Shown piece by piece: positions 25,853-35,188 of a DNA stretch of 55,543 nucleotides. The DNA is from an uncultured Rhizobiaceae group bacterium. Its GTDB lineage: Bacteria > Pseudomonadota > Alphaproteobacteria > Rhizobiales > Rhizobiaceae. Under the pieces are notes generated by a model. It worked only from the letters and a program-made list of their open reading frames with translations. It did no database searches and was not told the origin of the DNA. A program made the translations under genes and the position numbers. Where the stretch lies: the NCBI GenBank assembly GCA_938044775.1, contig CALIOE010000125.1, positions 1-55,543 of the forward strand, read 5' to 3'. Each line of letters begins with the position of its first letter. Within the stretch, counting starts at the first letter, position 1.

Positions 25853-27540
25853 CACAGATCCTCTCGAAAATGCAACAGGAGATGGTTTACGGGGTTCGGT
25901 GCGGCCTGTCCAAGTCCGCAGATACTGGCGTCCCGCATGACGTCTTCCAGATCGCGGATCGCCTCCTCGTCCAGTTTGCCGCCGCTTCTCAGCAGTTTGC
26001 CAAGCTTTTCTGTCCCGCCACGGCATGGTGTGCACTGACCGCAGCTTTCGTGGGTGAAGAAGTCAATCAGATTCAGGGTCACATCCTTGATGTTGTCCTG
26101 ATCTGAAAACACCACAATGGCGTGAGAACCGACGAAGGCACCGAGTTCTGCCAGTGGTCCACCGAAGTCCAGCGGCACATCATCATGACTCGCGGGCAAA
26201 ATCCCACCAGAAGCTCCGCCCGGCAAATAGGCCTTAAATGTATGCCCTTCCGCCATGCCGCCGCAATGTTCATCAATCAGTTCACGGATGGTGACGCCGG
26301 CCGGCGCAATTTTCACCCCGGGTTCACTGACCCGTCCCGAGACCGACCATGACCGCATTCCCGGGTGGCCGTCCTTGCCTTGTTCAGCAAACCAACCGGC
26401 TCCCTTCTCCAGGATGGTTGGCACCCAATAAAGCGTTTCCACGTTGTTATTGAGGGTCGGGCGACCAAAGACACCCACTTCCGCGATGTAAGGAGGACGG
26501 TGACGCGGCAAACCACGTTTTCCTTCGATACTCTCGATCATCGCGGATTCTTCGCCGCAAATGTAAGCCCCTGCCCCACGCCGCAGTTCGAAAAATCCGG
26601 GCTCCGCAATACCGGCATTCTCCAACGCGGCAATCTCGTCCCGCAAAATATTCAGCACCGCAGGGTATTCATCACGCATGTAAATGTAGCAACGCTCCGC
26701 TTCCACGACGTGGGCTCCAATCAGCGCTCCCTCAAACATGGCGTGTGGATTCCGCTCAAGGAAATACCGGTCCTTGAAGGTCCCGGGCTCCCCCTCATCG
26801 CCGTTTATTGTCATCAGCCGGGGCCCCTCGTAGGCGCGCACAAAGCTCCACTTCTTGCCGGTAGGAAATCCTGCTCCGCCAAGCCCCCGCAGGCCGGCAT
26901 CAGATAGCTTTTCAATGATGGAATCGGAGGAGATTGCGCCCGACAGCACCTTGTTCCAGACACTGTAGCCGCCTTCGGCCTGATAGGTGGCGAGGTCCTT
27001 GTATTCTGGTTGCAGAGCCGAGGTCTCGTCCGACCTGGCAAAGGCCAGCAGGTCTTCAACCGTCGCGTTTCCAACTTCCCTGTCGCCAATGCGCGCAGCA
27101 GGGGCGACATCACAACCGCCCATGCAGGGCGCTCGCATCACCCGGATCTCTTCCGGATCAATGCCGGCTTCCAGCTTAGCGATCAGATCTTCCGCACCGG
27201 CCATCATGCACGAAACAGAATCACAGACCCGGATGGTCAGGGGCGCCGGGATCGGTTGCCCTTCCTTGATCACATCAAAATGGTCATAGAATGAAGCCAC
27301 CTCGTAGACCTCAACCTGCGACAGCCGCAATTCCTCCGCCAGAGCACAAATATGTCTGGCTTGCAGGCAGCCGTATTCATCCTGCACCAAATGCAGAAAT
27401 TCGATCAGCAGGTCAGGTTTGCGCTCGCGATCGCCAAGCAGATCGCGTATTTCGGCGACAGCGGCATCATCGAGCTGGCGCCCCTTGGGTTTGGCGTTGT
27501 CGCGTTTGCGACCCGACTTGGATCTCGGTATATCCAGCAT
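25852..27540 (-). CDS. fdsB: Formate dehydrogenase FdsG-FdsB fusion (NuoE/NuoF-like diaphorase)
   Basis: Electron-transfer part of the NAD-linked formate dehydrogenase; takes electrons from FdsA and reduces NAD+. Residues about 20-175 are a NuoE/FdsG thioredoxin-like [2Fe-2S] domain (VCDSVSC ... APCMGGC). Then follow the NuoF/FdsB parts: GLRGLGGAGFPTGKKW (NADH/FMN site), NGDEGEPGTFKDR, GAGAYICGEESAMIES, and the [4Fe-4S] motif ESCGQCTPCRGG. In the characterised Rhodobacter enzyme FdsG and FdsB are separate; here they are one chain of 562 residues. I prefer the ATG at 27540 (GGGAG upstream) over one at 27552. No fdsC or fdsD gene is visible nearby. Confidence 0.94.
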   Translation of the reverse strand: MLDIPRSKSGRKRDNAKPKGRQLDDAAVAEIRDLLGDRERKPDLLIEFLHLVQDEYGCLQARHICALAEELRLSQVEVYEVASFYDHFDVIKEGQPIPAPLTIRVCDSVSCMMAGAEDLIAKLEAGIDPEEIRVMRAPCMGGCDVAPAARIGDREVGNATVEDLLAFARSDETSALQPEYKDLATYQAEGGYSVWNKVLSGAISSDSIIEKLSDAGLRGLGGAGFPTGKKWSFVRAYEGPRLMTINGDEGEPGTFKDRYFLERNPHAMFEGALIGAHVVEAERCYIYMRDEYPAVLNILRDEIAALENAGIAEPGFFELRRGAGAYICGEESAMIESIEGKRGLPRHRPPYIAEVGVFGRPTLNNNVETLYWVPTILEKGAGWFAEQGKDGHPGMRSWSVSGRVSEPGVKIAPAGVTIRELIDEHCGGMAEGHTFKAYLPGGASGGILPASHDDVPLDFGGPLAELGAFVGSHAIVVFSDQDNIKDVTLNLIDFFTHESCGQCTPCRGGTEKLGKLLRSGGKLDEEAIRDLEDVMRDASICGLGQAAPNPVNHLLLHFREDL

Positions 27541-27757
27541 TCTGGCTCCCATAACCGGCAGCCAAGCTACCGACGCATTATTCTGCCGAAGAATTTTCCG
27601 CCAAAAATGCGAAACACAAAAACAGCAATGTCGTGAAACGGACGATATGCGTTCGTCAATTGGCGCCCACGTTGCGCCACGATTCGCATATTCACCGGGA
27701 ACCCTGTCCGGTGGATGCAGCTTAACAGGCCATAGGCTGTTCGCAAGATGCTTTTTG

Positions 27758-28906
27758 TCAGGCGCGGAACATCATCTGCGCCAACAATCTAACATCATCA
27801 TGGGTCGCATCGCGGGCTGTGGCGCGAAGCATCGACACGTTGGCATCTGCAACCATGTCAGCCGCAAGAATATCGACATCCAATTCTCCCTGCTCTGCAT
27901 GCGTGAGCAGCAGCGAATGGCCGCAACGATCAGCCAGAGCCTGGAGGATAGGTGCGATGTCACCGGCGGATCTGCCGCCCAGCAGAACAGCGACACGGTC
28001 GAACGCCTCACGGTTGCCCTCAACGACCCAATCAAGAGTAGCCAGCAGCGCGATCGAAACTGCGCGCCCGTGTGGAACGCCGGCTATCGATCCCAGAGCA
28101 TGCCCGATATTGTGTGCAACCGCGCAACCGGTATTGCCAATTGCCAGACCGGCATAGGCCGCCGCGAGCATCATTCCAGAACGGGCCTCAATGTTTCCAG
28201 GGTCCTGAACTGCGTTTTCCAGGTTCGACATCGCGAGAACAATTGCCCTTTCGGCCAAAACATCATTCTCTTCAAATCGATAACGGTTTGTCCGCGATTC
28301 AATAGCATGAACCAGCGCATCCATTCCGGTGAAGAAAGTCCAGTAAGGCGGCAGGCCAAGCGTGAGCTCCGGGTCCAACAGCGCCAGATCAGGCTTCAAC
28401 TGTGACCCCCAAAACCAGTTCTTTACTCCGTTGGACTGCGAAATGATCGACGTACCGGTCGTCTCCGAGCCGGTGCCGGCCGTGGTCGGCATGCAAATCA
28501 GACCAGTCTTGCGAAACGGCAACGGAGTTTCACCAAGCCGGAAAGGTGCACACGCTTCTCCGGGGTCAGTCAGCACCGCGACGACCTTGGCGGCATCCAT
28601 CGCAGAACCACCACCTAACCCGACTACGCAATTGGTGTGCATCTCGTGAGCCATTTTTGTCGCTGCATCCACCGACCCTTCACTGGGATCGGAGTGCAGA
28701 TCGGCGAATACCTCAACGTCGTGTCCAACCTCCTGCAACGAAGCTACCACCGGCTCTGCAAGCCCCATTTGCACAAGCGCAGGATCCACCACCAACAGAA
28801 CGCAGGCCTTCGGCATGGAGATTTCGGTGACGAGTTTTCCGATATTACGCGCAGCACCGGGCTCGATCAGGAGAGCGGGCTGCTTTGCCAGTGAAAATGT
28901 CTGCAC
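27758..28906 (-). CDS. Iron-containing alcohol dehydrogenase
   Basis: Group III NAD(P)-dependent alcohol dehydrogenase of 382 residues. GLGGGSAMDAAKVVA binds the cofactor, PTTAGTGSETTGTSII is the conserved turn, and the metal site is built from the D of KPDLALLDPEL and histidines in FFTGMDALVHAIES, HNIGHALG and GVPHGRAVS. The substrate is unknown; short alcohols, or semialdehydes such as 3-hydroxypropionate/lactaldehyde, are possible. I chose the GTG at 28906, which has GGGA 8 nt upstream and gives the usual length, over an in-frame TTG at 28945. It is divergent from the MttB operon. Confidence 0.87.
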   Translation of the reverse strand: MQTFSLAKQPALLIEPGAARNIGKLVTEISMPKACVLLVVDPALVQMGLAEPVVASLQEVGHDVEVFADLHSDPSEGSVDAATKMAHEMHTNCVVGLGGGSAMDAAKVVAVLTDPGEACAPFRLGETPLPFRKTGLICMPTTAGTGSETTGTSIISQSNGVKNWFWGSQLKPDLALLDPELTLGLPPYWTFFTGMDALVHAIESRTNRYRFEENDVLAERAIVLAMSNLENAVQDPGNIEARSGMMLAAAYAGLAIGNTGCAVAHNIGHALGSIAGVPHGRAVSIALLATLDWVVEGNREAFDRVAVLLGGRSAGDIAPILQALADRCGHSLLLTHAEQGELDVDILAADMVADANVSMLRATARDATHDDVRLLAQMMFRA

Positions 28907-29088
28907 GTGCCAGGTCCCAAAATCATCCCCAGTTTCACATGGCAAGTTTGACCGGCAGAATCAACGCAACCTTTGTCGGGCTGTGTAAAAACTCAGCATG
29001 TCGCCTTTGTAGTGGCCTGTGTCGCGGCAGCCTTCACGACGTCTGACAGGAGCATCACACTGTTTGACATGTCCGGAGGGTATTAAAA

Positions 29089-30663
29089 ATGAGTGATCCA
29101 GGCGCTCTCAAGACCGATCCAAGTCCGAAAGTCAGACGCGGCCGAAGCGGTGGTCGTCTCGGCAATGCACGCCGCGGCGGCACGGTAATAAAGCAAGACG
29201 AATGGCGCATTCCCTACAATCCAGACCGGCCCACCGAACCGGTCGATCAGGAAGGCGTCGAAAAAATTCACGACACGGCCATGCGGATCCTTGAAGAAAT
29301 CGGCATCGAATTTCTGAACGACGAAGCGACCGCAATTCTCAAGGCCAATGGAGCCACTGTATCCGGGACAAATGTGCGCATGGATCGCGCCATGGTGATG
29401 GAAAAGATCGCTCTGGTTCCATCGGTATTTTCGCTGACACCACGCAATCCTGACAGAAAGCTCACAATTGGTGGCAGCAACATCGTCTTCGGCAATGTAT
29501 CCAGCCCACCCAATTGCTCCGACCTTGATACAGGAAGGCGAACGGGCACATTTGAGGACTACAAAAACTTCATCAAACTGACCCAGTATTTCAACTGCAT
29601 TCATTTTGCCGGCGGGTATCCGGTAGAGCCGATGGATATCCATCCATCGGTACGCCACCTGGATTGTCTTTACGAAAAACTGACGCTCACTGACAAAGTG
29701 GTTCACGCCTATTCATTGGGCAAGGAACGCGTCGAAGATGTCGTGGAGATGACCCGGATAGCCGGTGGTCTCACGCACGAAGAATTCGATGCCACGCCCC
29801 GCATGTACACCAATATCAATTCGACCTCTCCGCTGAAGCACGACCAGCCGATGTTGGACGGACTGATGCGGCTGGCGCGTCGCGGCCAACCCACGATCGT
29901 CACCCCATTCACGCTGGCCGGTGCGATGGCACCGGTTACAATGGTCGGAGCGGTAACCCAGTCGCTGGCTGAGGGACTGGCCGCGATCGTTCTCGCGCAA
30001 TGCATAAAACCAGGCGTTGCAGCCGCCATTGGCACTTTTACATCAAACGTGGATATGAAAACCGGCGCTCCGGCCTTTGGTACACCGGACTATGTGCGTG
30101 CCACACAGATTACCGGTCAGATGGCGCGCTATTACGGGCTGCCGATGCGTTCATCCGGCGTCTGCGCCGCCAATGTGCCCGATGGGCAGAGCATGTGGGA
30201 GTACATGTTCTCCATGTGGGCCTCGATCACTTCCGGCACAAACGTCGTCTATCACGCGGCCGGCTGGCTGGAAGGCGGCCTTTGCGCCTCATACGAAAAG
30301 TTCATCATGGATTGCGAAGTTTTGCAGGCCTTCCAGTCATACTTTCAACCGATGGAAGTGAACGATGAAACACTGGGCCTGGAAGCCATCAGGGAAGTTG
30401 GATCGGACGGCCACTTTTTTGGCATCCAGCATACCCAGGATCGCTATGAAACGGCTTTTCACGCGCCGTTCCTCTCAGACTGGTCGAATTTCGAGAATTG
30501 GCGCGACCGCGGCAGTGTCTGGACTGCGCAGCGGGCCAACACAATGTGGAAGCAAATCCTGCAGGAGTTCGAACCGCCACCCATGGACGAATCTATCAAA
30601 GAAGAGCTTGAAGCCTTTGTTGCCAAGCGCAAGGAAGAAGGCGGAGCACCAACGGATTTTTGA
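29089..30663 (+). CDS. MttB-family corrinoid-dependent methyltransferase, non-pyrrolysine (paralogue 1)
   Basis: A 524-residue TIM-barrel methyltransferase of the trimethylamine methyltransferase superfamily. The frame has no internal TAG, so it is not a pyrrolysine enzyme; such homologues (MtgB and relatives) demethylate quaternary amines such as glycine betaine, proline betaine or carnitine. Conserved blocks: ILEEIGIEFLNDEA, FGTPDYVRATQITGQMARYYGLP, VYHAAGWLEGGLCASYEKFIMDCE and GSDGHFFGIQHT. Residues 14-32 form a basic Gly/Arg leader (KVRRGRSGGRLGNARRGG). GGAGGG lies 10 nt upstream of the ATG. It heads an operon with an MDR enzyme, a dimethylglycine dehydrogenase-like protein and a PhyH oxygenase. 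The substrate is not determined. Confidence 0.9.
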   Translation: MSDPGALKTDPSPKVRRGRSGGRLGNARRGGTVIKQDEWRIPYNPDRPTEPVDQEGVEKIHDTAMRILEEIGIEFLNDEATAILKANGATVSGTNVRMDRAMVMEKIALVPSVFSLTPRNPDRKLTIGGSNIVFGNVSSPPNCSDLDTGRRTGTFEDYKNFIKLTQYFNCIHFAGGYPVEPMDIHPSVRHLDCLYEKLTLTDKVVHAYSLGKERVEDVVEMTRIAGGLTHEEFDATPRMYTNINSTSPLKHDQPMLDGLMRLARRGQPTIVTPFTLAGAMAPVTMVGAVTQSLAEGLAAIVLAQCIKPGVAAAIGTFTSNVDMKTGAPAFGTPDYVRATQITGQMARYYGLPMRSSGVCAANVPDGQSMWEYMFSMWASITSGTNVVYHAAGWLEGGLCASYEKFIMDCEVLQAFQSYFQPMEVNDETLGLEAIREVGSDGHFFGIQHTQDRYETAFHAPFLSDWSNFENWRDRGSVWTAQRANTMWKQILQEFEPPPMDESIKEELEAFVAKRKEEGGAPTDF

Positions 30664-30669
30664 GAGCAA

Positions 30670-31794
30670 ATGACAACGCAAACAATGCAGGCAATTTTAC
30701 TGACTGGACATGGTGGGCTGGAGAAGCTGACCATTGATGCCGGCTATCGCAGACCGGAGCCGGCAGCGGATCAGGTCCTGATCGAGGTTGGTGCAGCAGG
30801 CATCAACAACACCGACATCAACACCCGCATAGGCTGGTATTCGAAATCAGTTTCATCCGAGACCGGCTCAGGAGCCGCAGGTGGCTTTGACGACGTTGAG
30901 GCAGCCGATGCCAGCTGGTCGGGTGCAGCCCTTGAGTTCCCGCGAATCCAGGGAGCGGACGTTTGCGGAACAATCATCGGTGTCGGGAAAAACGTCTCGC
31001 GGCAAAGGATTGGAGAACGGGTCATTGTCCGCTCCATGCAGCCGGATGAGCCTGGCCCTCAAGGGCTTTCCTGCAAAACGTTCGGATCGGAATTTGACGG
31101 TGGTTTTGCGGAATTTGCCGTGGCGAGAAGCGATATGGCGTTGGCCATTAAAAGTGACATGTCTGACGCCGAACTTGCTTCGTTTCCCTGCGCTTATTCC
31201 ACCGCGGAGAACATGTTGGAGCGGATCGGCCTGCGCTCTGAAGATCGGATCCTTGTGACCGGGGCTTCGGGAGGGGTAGGCTCTGCTGCGGTTCAACTGG
31301 CCAGACGTCGGGGATGCACGATCACAGCCATCGCATCCAGGTCTAAGCATGCCTTCGTACGTGATCTGGGCGCTGAACGGGTCATCGACCGGAACTGCGT
31401 GCTGCTTGATGAGGTCGACCCGATGAGCATCGACGTGGTTGTCGATCTTGTTGCCGGGAAGCAATGGCCCCAATTGCTTCAGATCTTAAAGCGCGGCGGA
31501 CGCTATGTTACCGCTGGCGCGATTGCAGGACCGATTTGTGAAATCGATATTCGCACACTCTATCTGAGTGATCTGACTCTGGCCGGAAGCACCTATCAAC
31601 CACCGCAGGTTTTCGAGAACCTCGTTCGCTACATCGAAGACAGCGAAATTCAACCGGTTGTCTCAAAACTCTACCCGTTCTCAGCAATTGCTGAAGCGCA
31701 AACCGACTTCATTGAAAAGAGATATCCCGGCAAACTTGTTTTGGTTCCGGATGTGAAATTTGCTGCCGCAGCCGCAATTGGAGAAACGACATGA
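30670..31794 (+). CDS. MDR-family NAD(P)-dependent oxidoreductase
   Basis: A 374-residue medium-chain dehydrogenase/reductase. The GroES-like half has QVLIEVGAAGINNTDIN and FPRIQGADVCGTIIGVG. The Rossmann half has VTGASGGVGSAAVQLARRRG (about residues 196-215) and LVAGKQWPQLLQILKRGGRYV. The first half carries a longer Gly/Ser/Asp-rich insertion after INTRIGWYS than is usual. The structural zinc cysteines are not evident, so quinone-reductase-like or zinc-lacking chemistry is possible. It starts 6 nt after the MttB gene and overlaps the next gene by 4 nt, so its substrate is probably an intermediate of the same pathway. Confidence 0.85.
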   Translation: MTTQTMQAILLTGHGGLEKLTIDAGYRRPEPAADQVLIEVGAAGINNTDINTRIGWYSKSVSSETGSGAAGGFDDVEAADASWSGAALEFPRIQGADVCGTIIGVGKNVSRQRIGERVIVRSMQPDEPGPQGLSCKTFGSEFDGGFAEFAVARSDMALAIKSDMSDAELASFPCAYSTAENMLERIGLRSEDRILVTGASGGVGSAAVQLARRRGCTITAIASRSKHAFVRDLGAERVIDRNCVLLDEVDPMSIDVVVDLVAGKQWPQLLQILKRGGRYVTAGAIAGPICEIDIRTLYLSDLTLAGSTYQPPQVFENLVRYIEDSEIQPVVSKLYPFSAIAEAQTDFIEKRYPGKLVLVPDVKFAAAAAIGETT

Positions 31795-34253
31795 AATCTC
31801 ACGCACAAGCAGTGGTTGTCGGCGGGGGAGTCGTTGGCTGTTCGGTTCTTTATCACCTGACAAAGGCCGGCTGGAAAGACGTTGTTTTGCTCGAGCGGGA
31901 CCAGCTCACCTGCGGCTCCACGTGGCATGCAGCCGGTGGGTTTCATGCTCTGAATGGTGATCCCAACGTCGCCAAACTGCAGGCCTATACAGTTGGACTT
32001 TACAAGGAACTCGAAGAGATTTCAGGCGAAACCTGCGGTCTCCATCTGACTGGCGGGGTCGCATTGGCCGACACGCCTGAGCGTCTCGAGTGGTTGAAGA
32101 TGAGCCATGCACGTGGTCGTTATCTCGGGATGGAAACGGAGATGATATCGGTGGCCGAGGCCAAGGAAAGGCTGCCGCTGCTGGAGGAAAAATACTTCGT
32201 CGGCGCTATGTGGGATCAGATCGAGGGTCATCTGGACCCCTATGGCACCACCAACGCCTATGCCAAAGCCGCCAGGATCGGCGGCGCAGAAATAGAGCTG
32301 CAATGCAAGGTCGAAGAGCTCAACTGGGACGAGGCCAGGGGAGTTTGGAACATCACCACCAGTAAGGGCTCGATGACAGCGGACCATGTTGTCAATGCCG
32401 GCGGCCTGTGGGCGCGCGAAGTCGGTCGCATGGTCGGCGTTGAGTTGCCGGTATTGGCCATGGAACACCACTATTTGCTGACGGAAGCCATGCCCGAAGT
32501 GGCTGAAATACAGGCGGCTACCGGAAAAGAAGTGGTCCACGCGATTGACTTTTCCGGGGAAATTTATTTGCGCCAGGAACGCGACGGCATGCTGCTCGGC
32601 ACCTATGAAAAGGCGGCAACGCCCTGGTCACCAAAGGACACACCCTGGGATTTCGCACAGGAACTGCTGGAGCCAAATCTCGACCGCATAGCCCCCTCGC
32701 TGGAGGTTGGTTTCAAGCATTTTCCGGCCTTCGAAAAGGCCGGAATTCGCCGCATCGTCAACGGCCCGTTCACTTTTGCACCAGACGGCAATCCGTTGGT
32801 GGGTCCGGTGCGGGGTATTCCGAATTACTGGTCCGCATGTGCTGTTATGGCGGGCTTCTCGCAAGGCGGAGGCGTCGGACTTGTCCTGTCTGAATGGATG
32901 GTCAACGGCGACCCTGGATACGATATTTGGGGCATGGACGTTTCCCGGTTTGGACCGCACATTACCCGTGACTATACCAATGCAAAGGTGCGCGAAAATT
33001 ACTCGCGACGCTTCAGCATCCGTTTTCCAAATGAAGAACTACCAGCCGGAAGACCGCACCAGACCACGCCACTTTACGATGTCCACCTGGCCAAAGGTGC
33101 CGTTATGGGGGACTCCTGGGGCCTTGAAACACCGCTCTGGTATGCACCCGAGGGGGTTGAGCCGGTCGATGTCTTCTCGTTCCACAGATCAAATGATTTT
33201 GAGCATGTGAAGGCCGAGGTGACGAACTGCCGGGAAAACGTCGGTATCACCGAGATATCCAATTTTGCGAAATACGAAATCACGGGTTCCGGTGCCCGCG
33301 CCTGGCTTTCCCATGTGATGACGAATTTTGTACCAAAGCCAGGTCGAATTGCGTTGACGTCAATGTGCAACAACGATGGCAAGATTATCGGCGATTTCAC
33401 GATTTGCGGAGCCGGTGCAGACGGTGGAGACGGCGAACGTTTTCAGATGTTTGGATCGAGTCAGGCGCAGATTTATCATATGCGGTGGTTCGAAGCCCAC
33501 CTGCCTGATGACGGCTCTGTGTCAATACGCAATCTTGATCTTGGACTGACCGGGCTTTCCATTGCCGGGCCGAATGCGCAGCGGGTTTTGGCAAAGCTTT
33601 CTGACGAAGATTTGTCCAATGATTCATTCAAATTCATGGACTTCAGAGAGATGACTGTTGCTCGCGTTCCGGCCATGATCAACCGCATTTCTTATACCGG
33701 CGACCTCGGTTACGAGATTTGGGTGAAGCCGGAATTCCTGCGTCGCTTGTACGATGGAATCATGGCGGCGGGAGCGGAGTTCGAGATCAAACCTTTCGGC
33801 ATGCGGGCGCTGCTCAACATGCGTCTCGAGAAGCATTTCGGCACCTGGTTCCGCGAGTTTCGTCCAATCTATTCGCCGTTCGAGGCAGGCCTCGACAGAT
33901 TTGTCTCGCAAAAGAAGAACGACTTCATCGGTCGCACTGGCGTTTTCGCCCACAAAGACAGTCCGCCGCTGACCCGTATTTGCCTCAACGTGATCGGAGC
34001 AGCCGATGCTGATTGCATCGGCGACGAGCCGATCTCTCTTGGCGGCAAGGTGATTGGCTGGATTACATCCGGCGGTTATGGCCATTACGTCGGTCAGTCT
34101 CTCGCGACCGGCTACATTCCCACTGAGCATTTGGCGGAAGCGCGCAAGGTTGGAGTGGAGGTTGAAATCATCGGCGATATGTGTGCCGCTGAAATTCAGG
34201 ACGAACCGCCTTTTGACCCGCAGGGCAGACGCATGCGTGGAGACTTCAGCTAA
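31791..34253 (+). CDS. Dimethylglycine/sarcosine dehydrogenase-like protein (FAD oxidase + GcvT domains)
   Basis: An 820-residue two-domain enzyme of the DMGDH family. Residues 7-20 hold the FAD motif VVVGGGVVGCSVLYHL, and GSTWHAAGG has H46 at the place of the covalent-flavin histidine of dimethylglycine dehydrogenase. The DAO-type domain runs to about residue 390 (NPLVGPVRGIPNYWSACAVM). From about 430 a folate-binding GcvT-like domain follows (ITEISNFAKYEITG, SYTGDLGYEIWV-type block, GKVIGWITSGGYG). Such enzymes oxidise N-methyl groups and pass the carbon to tetrahydrofolate. The location behind an MttB gene suggests oxidation of the tertiary amine left after demethylation. The exact substrate is open. 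Confidence 0.88.
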   Translation: MKSHAQAVVVGGGVVGCSVLYHLTKAGWKDVVLLERDQLTCGSTWHAAGGFHALNGDPNVAKLQAYTVGLYKELEEISGETCGLHLTGGVALADTPERLEWLKMSHARGRYLGMETEMISVAEAKERLPLLEEKYFVGAMWDQIEGHLDPYGTTNAYAKAARIGGAEIELQCKVEELNWDEARGVWNITTSKGSMTADHVVNAGGLWAREVGRMVGVELPVLAMEHHYLLTEAMPEVAEIQAATGKEVVHAIDFSGEIYLRQERDGMLLGTYEKAATPWSPKDTPWDFAQELLEPNLDRIAPSLEVGFKHFPAFEKAGIRRIVNGPFTFAPDGNPLVGPVRGIPNYWSACAVMAGFSQGGGVGLVLSEWMVNGDPGYDIWGMDVSRFGPHITRDYTNAKVRENYSRRFSIRFPNEELPAGRPHQTTPLYDVHLAKGAVMGDSWGLETPLWYAPEGVEPVDVFSFHRSNDFEHVKAEVTNCRENVGITEISNFAKYEITGSGARAWLSHVMTNFVPKPGRIALTSMCNNDGKIIGDFTICGAGADGGDGERFQMFGSSQAQIYHMRWFEAHLPDDGSVSIRNLDLGLTGLSIAGPNAQRVLAKLSDEDLSNDSFKFMDFREMTVARVPAMINRISYTGDLGYEIWVKPEFLRRLYDGIMAAGAEFEIKPFGMRALLNMRLEKHFGTWFREFRPIYSPFEAGLDRFVSQKKNDFIGRTGVFAHKDSPPLTRICLNVIGAADADCIGDEPISLGGKVIGWITSGGYGHYVGQSLATGYIPTEHLAEARKVGVEVEIIGDMCAAEIQDEPPFDPQGRRMRGDFS

Positions 34254-34282
34254 GGACGGTATTGAGAAGACAGGAGGGGCAA

Positions 34283-35065
34283 TTGAATCTCACACAGAAA
34301 TACCAGACCAGCGGTTTCGTTTCCCCGATCGCTCTCATTGAGCCTGCGGAAGCGGCCGGTCATCGCGCTAAGCTGGAAGCCGTTGAGGCGCAGCATGGCG
34401 ATCTTCACTACAAATCAAAGATGCACACATTGCTCGATTTTGCGGCCGACCTCGCCACGCGCGAAAACGTATTAGACACAGTTGAGCAGCTGATCGGCCC
34501 TGACATAATGTTGTTTGATGTGACCTACATCATCAAAGAGCCTCACTCCGCCTCCCATGTCAGCTGGCACCAGGATTTAACCTATTGGGGCCTGTCAAAC
34601 GACGAGCAGGTTTCCATGTGGCTGGCACTTTCACCGGCGACGGAAGTGTCCGGTTGCATGCGCATGGTGCCCGGCAGCCATAAGCAGGGGAAACTGGAGC
34701 ACACGGATACGCAGGATCAGACAAACGTACTTTTCCGCGGTCAATCGGTCGTCGGCATCGCCGAAGAGGAGGCCGTCATGTGCCCGCTGCAGCCCGGCGA
34801 AGCGAGCTTTCACCACGGTTGGACGCTGCATGCTTCTATGCCCAATCAAAGCGACGACCGGCGCATCGGCTTCAATGTTCAGTATATCAATCCGTCAGCA
34901 GCACAGACCCTGCACAATCTCGACACCGCAACCCTGGTGCGGGGCAAAGATCGGTTCAACCACTACGCGGCCGACGAATTTGCGACCGGCGCCATGACCC
35001 CCGAAGCGGCCGCCAGACACGCCGAGCTTGAGAAATTGCGCAAAGAAACCTGGGCCAGCGCGTGA
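34283..35065 (+). CDS. Phytanoyl-CoA dioxygenase (PhyH) family Fe(II)/2-oxoglutarate oxygenase
   Basis: A 260-residue cupin-fold oxygenase. The iron facial triad is visible as H96-x-D98 in SHVSWHQDLTYW plus a distal histidine near residue 183 in HHGWTLHASMP; the arginine that binds 2-oxoglutarate is in DDRRIGFNVQYI. PhyH relatives hydroxylate small N-methyl compounds as well as acyl-CoAs. I chose a TTG start at 34283 because an excellent GGAGGGG lies 4-10 nt upstream; an earlier TTG at 34262 has none. Fourth gene of the MttB operon, so the substrate is probably the same methylated amine or its precursor. Confidence 0.85.
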   Translation: MNLTQKYQTSGFVSPIALIEPAEAAGHRAKLEAVEAQHGDLHYKSKMHTLLDFAADLATRENVLDTVEQLIGPDIMLFDVTYIIKEPHSASHVSWHQDLTYWGLSNDEQVSMWLALSPATEVSGCMRMVPGSHKQGKLEHTDTQDQTNVLFRGQSVVGIAEEEAVMCPLQPGEASFHHGWTLHASMPNQSDDRRIGFNVQYINPSAAQTLHNLDTATLVRGKDRFNHYAADEFATGAMTPEAAARHAELEKLRKETWASA

Positions 35066-35188
35066 GCGTGCCCTCAAATACCCGCAATTGAAGCCATTAT
35101 GTGTGCACCGCTTGCCAGAATCGGCTCTTGACCGTATCGCAGGTGTTCGTGGCTGTCAGAGCGGCTTGCAAATCCGAGAGGAACGTCT

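Noticed and set aside
29089-30663. Pyrrolysine-type trimethylamine methyltransferase
   Set aside because: No in-frame TAG occurs in this gene or in the one at 50286-51845, and no pyl genes are seen; these are the non-pyrrolysine branch.
31791-34253. DMSP demethylase DmdA (GcvT-like) because of nearby dddP
   Set aside because: The protein has a full FAD oxidase domain with the covalent-flavin histidine motif before its GcvT part, as in dimethylglycine dehydrogenase; DmdA lacks this.
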